A DNA stretch of 64,000 nt, taken from NCBI GenBank assembly GCA_013400975.1, contig WBMZ01000355.1, positions 372,001-436,000 on the forward strand, written 5' to 3'. Within the stretch, counting starts at the first letter, position 1; each line of letters opens with the position of its first letter. A model generated the notes under the pieces. It searched no databases and was not told the origin of the DNA. It was given only the letters and a program-made list of their open reading frames with translations. The position numbers and the translations under genes are program-made. Of this stretch, positions 63,418-64,000 are shown piece after piece. The DNA comes from Atrichornis clamosus (Eukaryota; Chordata; Aves; Passeriformes; Menuridae).

Positions 63418-64000
63418 CTGAAAACAAGTAGCTAACACAGCACATGGAGTGGCAACATATGCTGCTCAACAGCTAGCTTTCCTCTTGCTGGTCAGAAGCA
63501 GCCTGCTTGAATCTCTACCTGGGTCCCATTCAGCCATCCCCTTCTTTGTTGATGAATCAACGATGCAACAATGAGCACGGATCTCAGGATTTCCCTTCCT
63601 CTGGGAAATTAGTTTTTACATCGGGGGAAAAAAAAAAAGGAAATAAAAGAAAAAAAAAGGAGAGAAATGGAAATGAGGGGGACTAGCAGGTGTGGCAGTA
63701 TTAGCATGTAAAAGGATGTAAACGCCTACTCATAACAATCACATAAGATTGTCATGCTAGCTGAAGTGGGCTGAAATTATTCCATCGGAAGAAAAATACT
63801 GCAGCTCCTGATTTGGTAAAAAGCCAGTGAGTTGCTGCAATACATAGTCATAGTGTGGAGAGAAGAGAAAAAAAATGACTTATCTAAGAAGCCAGGATCC
63901 TCAGCCTTTATCAATATGCATTCCAGTAAGGATTCCCTTCCCAGCGCCTCCCCGTGAAAAAGAATCAAATCAGCCGCAACTCCTGAGAAGCGATGACCTT
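63418..64000. other. Unique sequence at the window edge with a purine tract
   Basis: If the exon is real, this is upstream intron. Apart from the purine tract nothing is recognised; the 63-codon minus-strand frame at 63777-63968 is featureless. Confidence 0.5.
63623..63684. repeat. Purine-rich (G/A) tract
   Basis: About 60 bp almost entirely G and A on the plus strand (gggggaaaaaaaaaaaagga, then runs of A and ggagag), with three T interruptions. Such mirror-like tracts can adopt unusual structures and are polymorphic. Confidence 0.8.

Noticed and set aside
1..64000. CRISPR array, bacterial operon, tRNA or rRNA gene, mitochondrial insert
   Set aside because: None seen: no regularly spaced repeats, no compact co-directional genes, no cloverleaf with both A and B boxes, and no recognisable mitochondrial gene order.

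Overview
The window looks like nuclear DNA from a bird. It is AT-rich, has no compact gene structure, and carries at least ten 3'-end fragments of CR1 LINEs in both orientations. CR1 is the dominant LINE of birds; several fragments end in the typical bird CR1 tail of repeated 'ttctatga' units (or its complement 'tcatagaatca'). There is also one solo retroviral LTR of a type I recall from neoavian bird genomes. I saw no bacterial, plasmid or phage features, no CRISPR array, and no rRNA or tRNA gene.

Layout. 1-1.3 kb is unique AT-rich DNA, followed by a 585-bp solo LTR on the minus strand (1312-1896). From 1.9 to 36.8 kb, unique sequence is interrupted by CR1 pieces at 7.9, 10.2, 10.8, 13.9, 16.6 (the longest, with a remnant of the ORF2 C-terminus), 18.7, 25.9, 28.1, 33.0 and 36.5 kb. 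From 36.8 to 63.2 kb, repeats are scarcer: two very worn CR1 tails (52.5 and 57.1 kb), probable old MIR-type SINE remnants (31.4, 53.0 and 54.5 kb), short tandem repeats, and small GC-richer patches (4.7, 44.5, 47.3 kb).

No complete protein-coding gene can be supported. The open frames of 60 to 141 codons spread over the window are what chance gives in 64 kb of non-coding DNA; most overlap other frames or fall inside CR1 copies. The best protein-coding signal is a possible 138-bp internal exon on the minus strand at 63280-63417. It has a 46-codon phase 0/0 frame with eight cysteines and an Asn-X-Thr site, between a pyrimidine-rich AG and an AAG|GTAGGA donor. I could not assign it to a family. 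If real, the other 63 kb would lie in a long intron or downstream flank of a minus-strand gene. Otherwise the window is a gene desert.

I found no convincing undescribed system. Repeat-family calls rest on recalled consensus sequences, not a database search.
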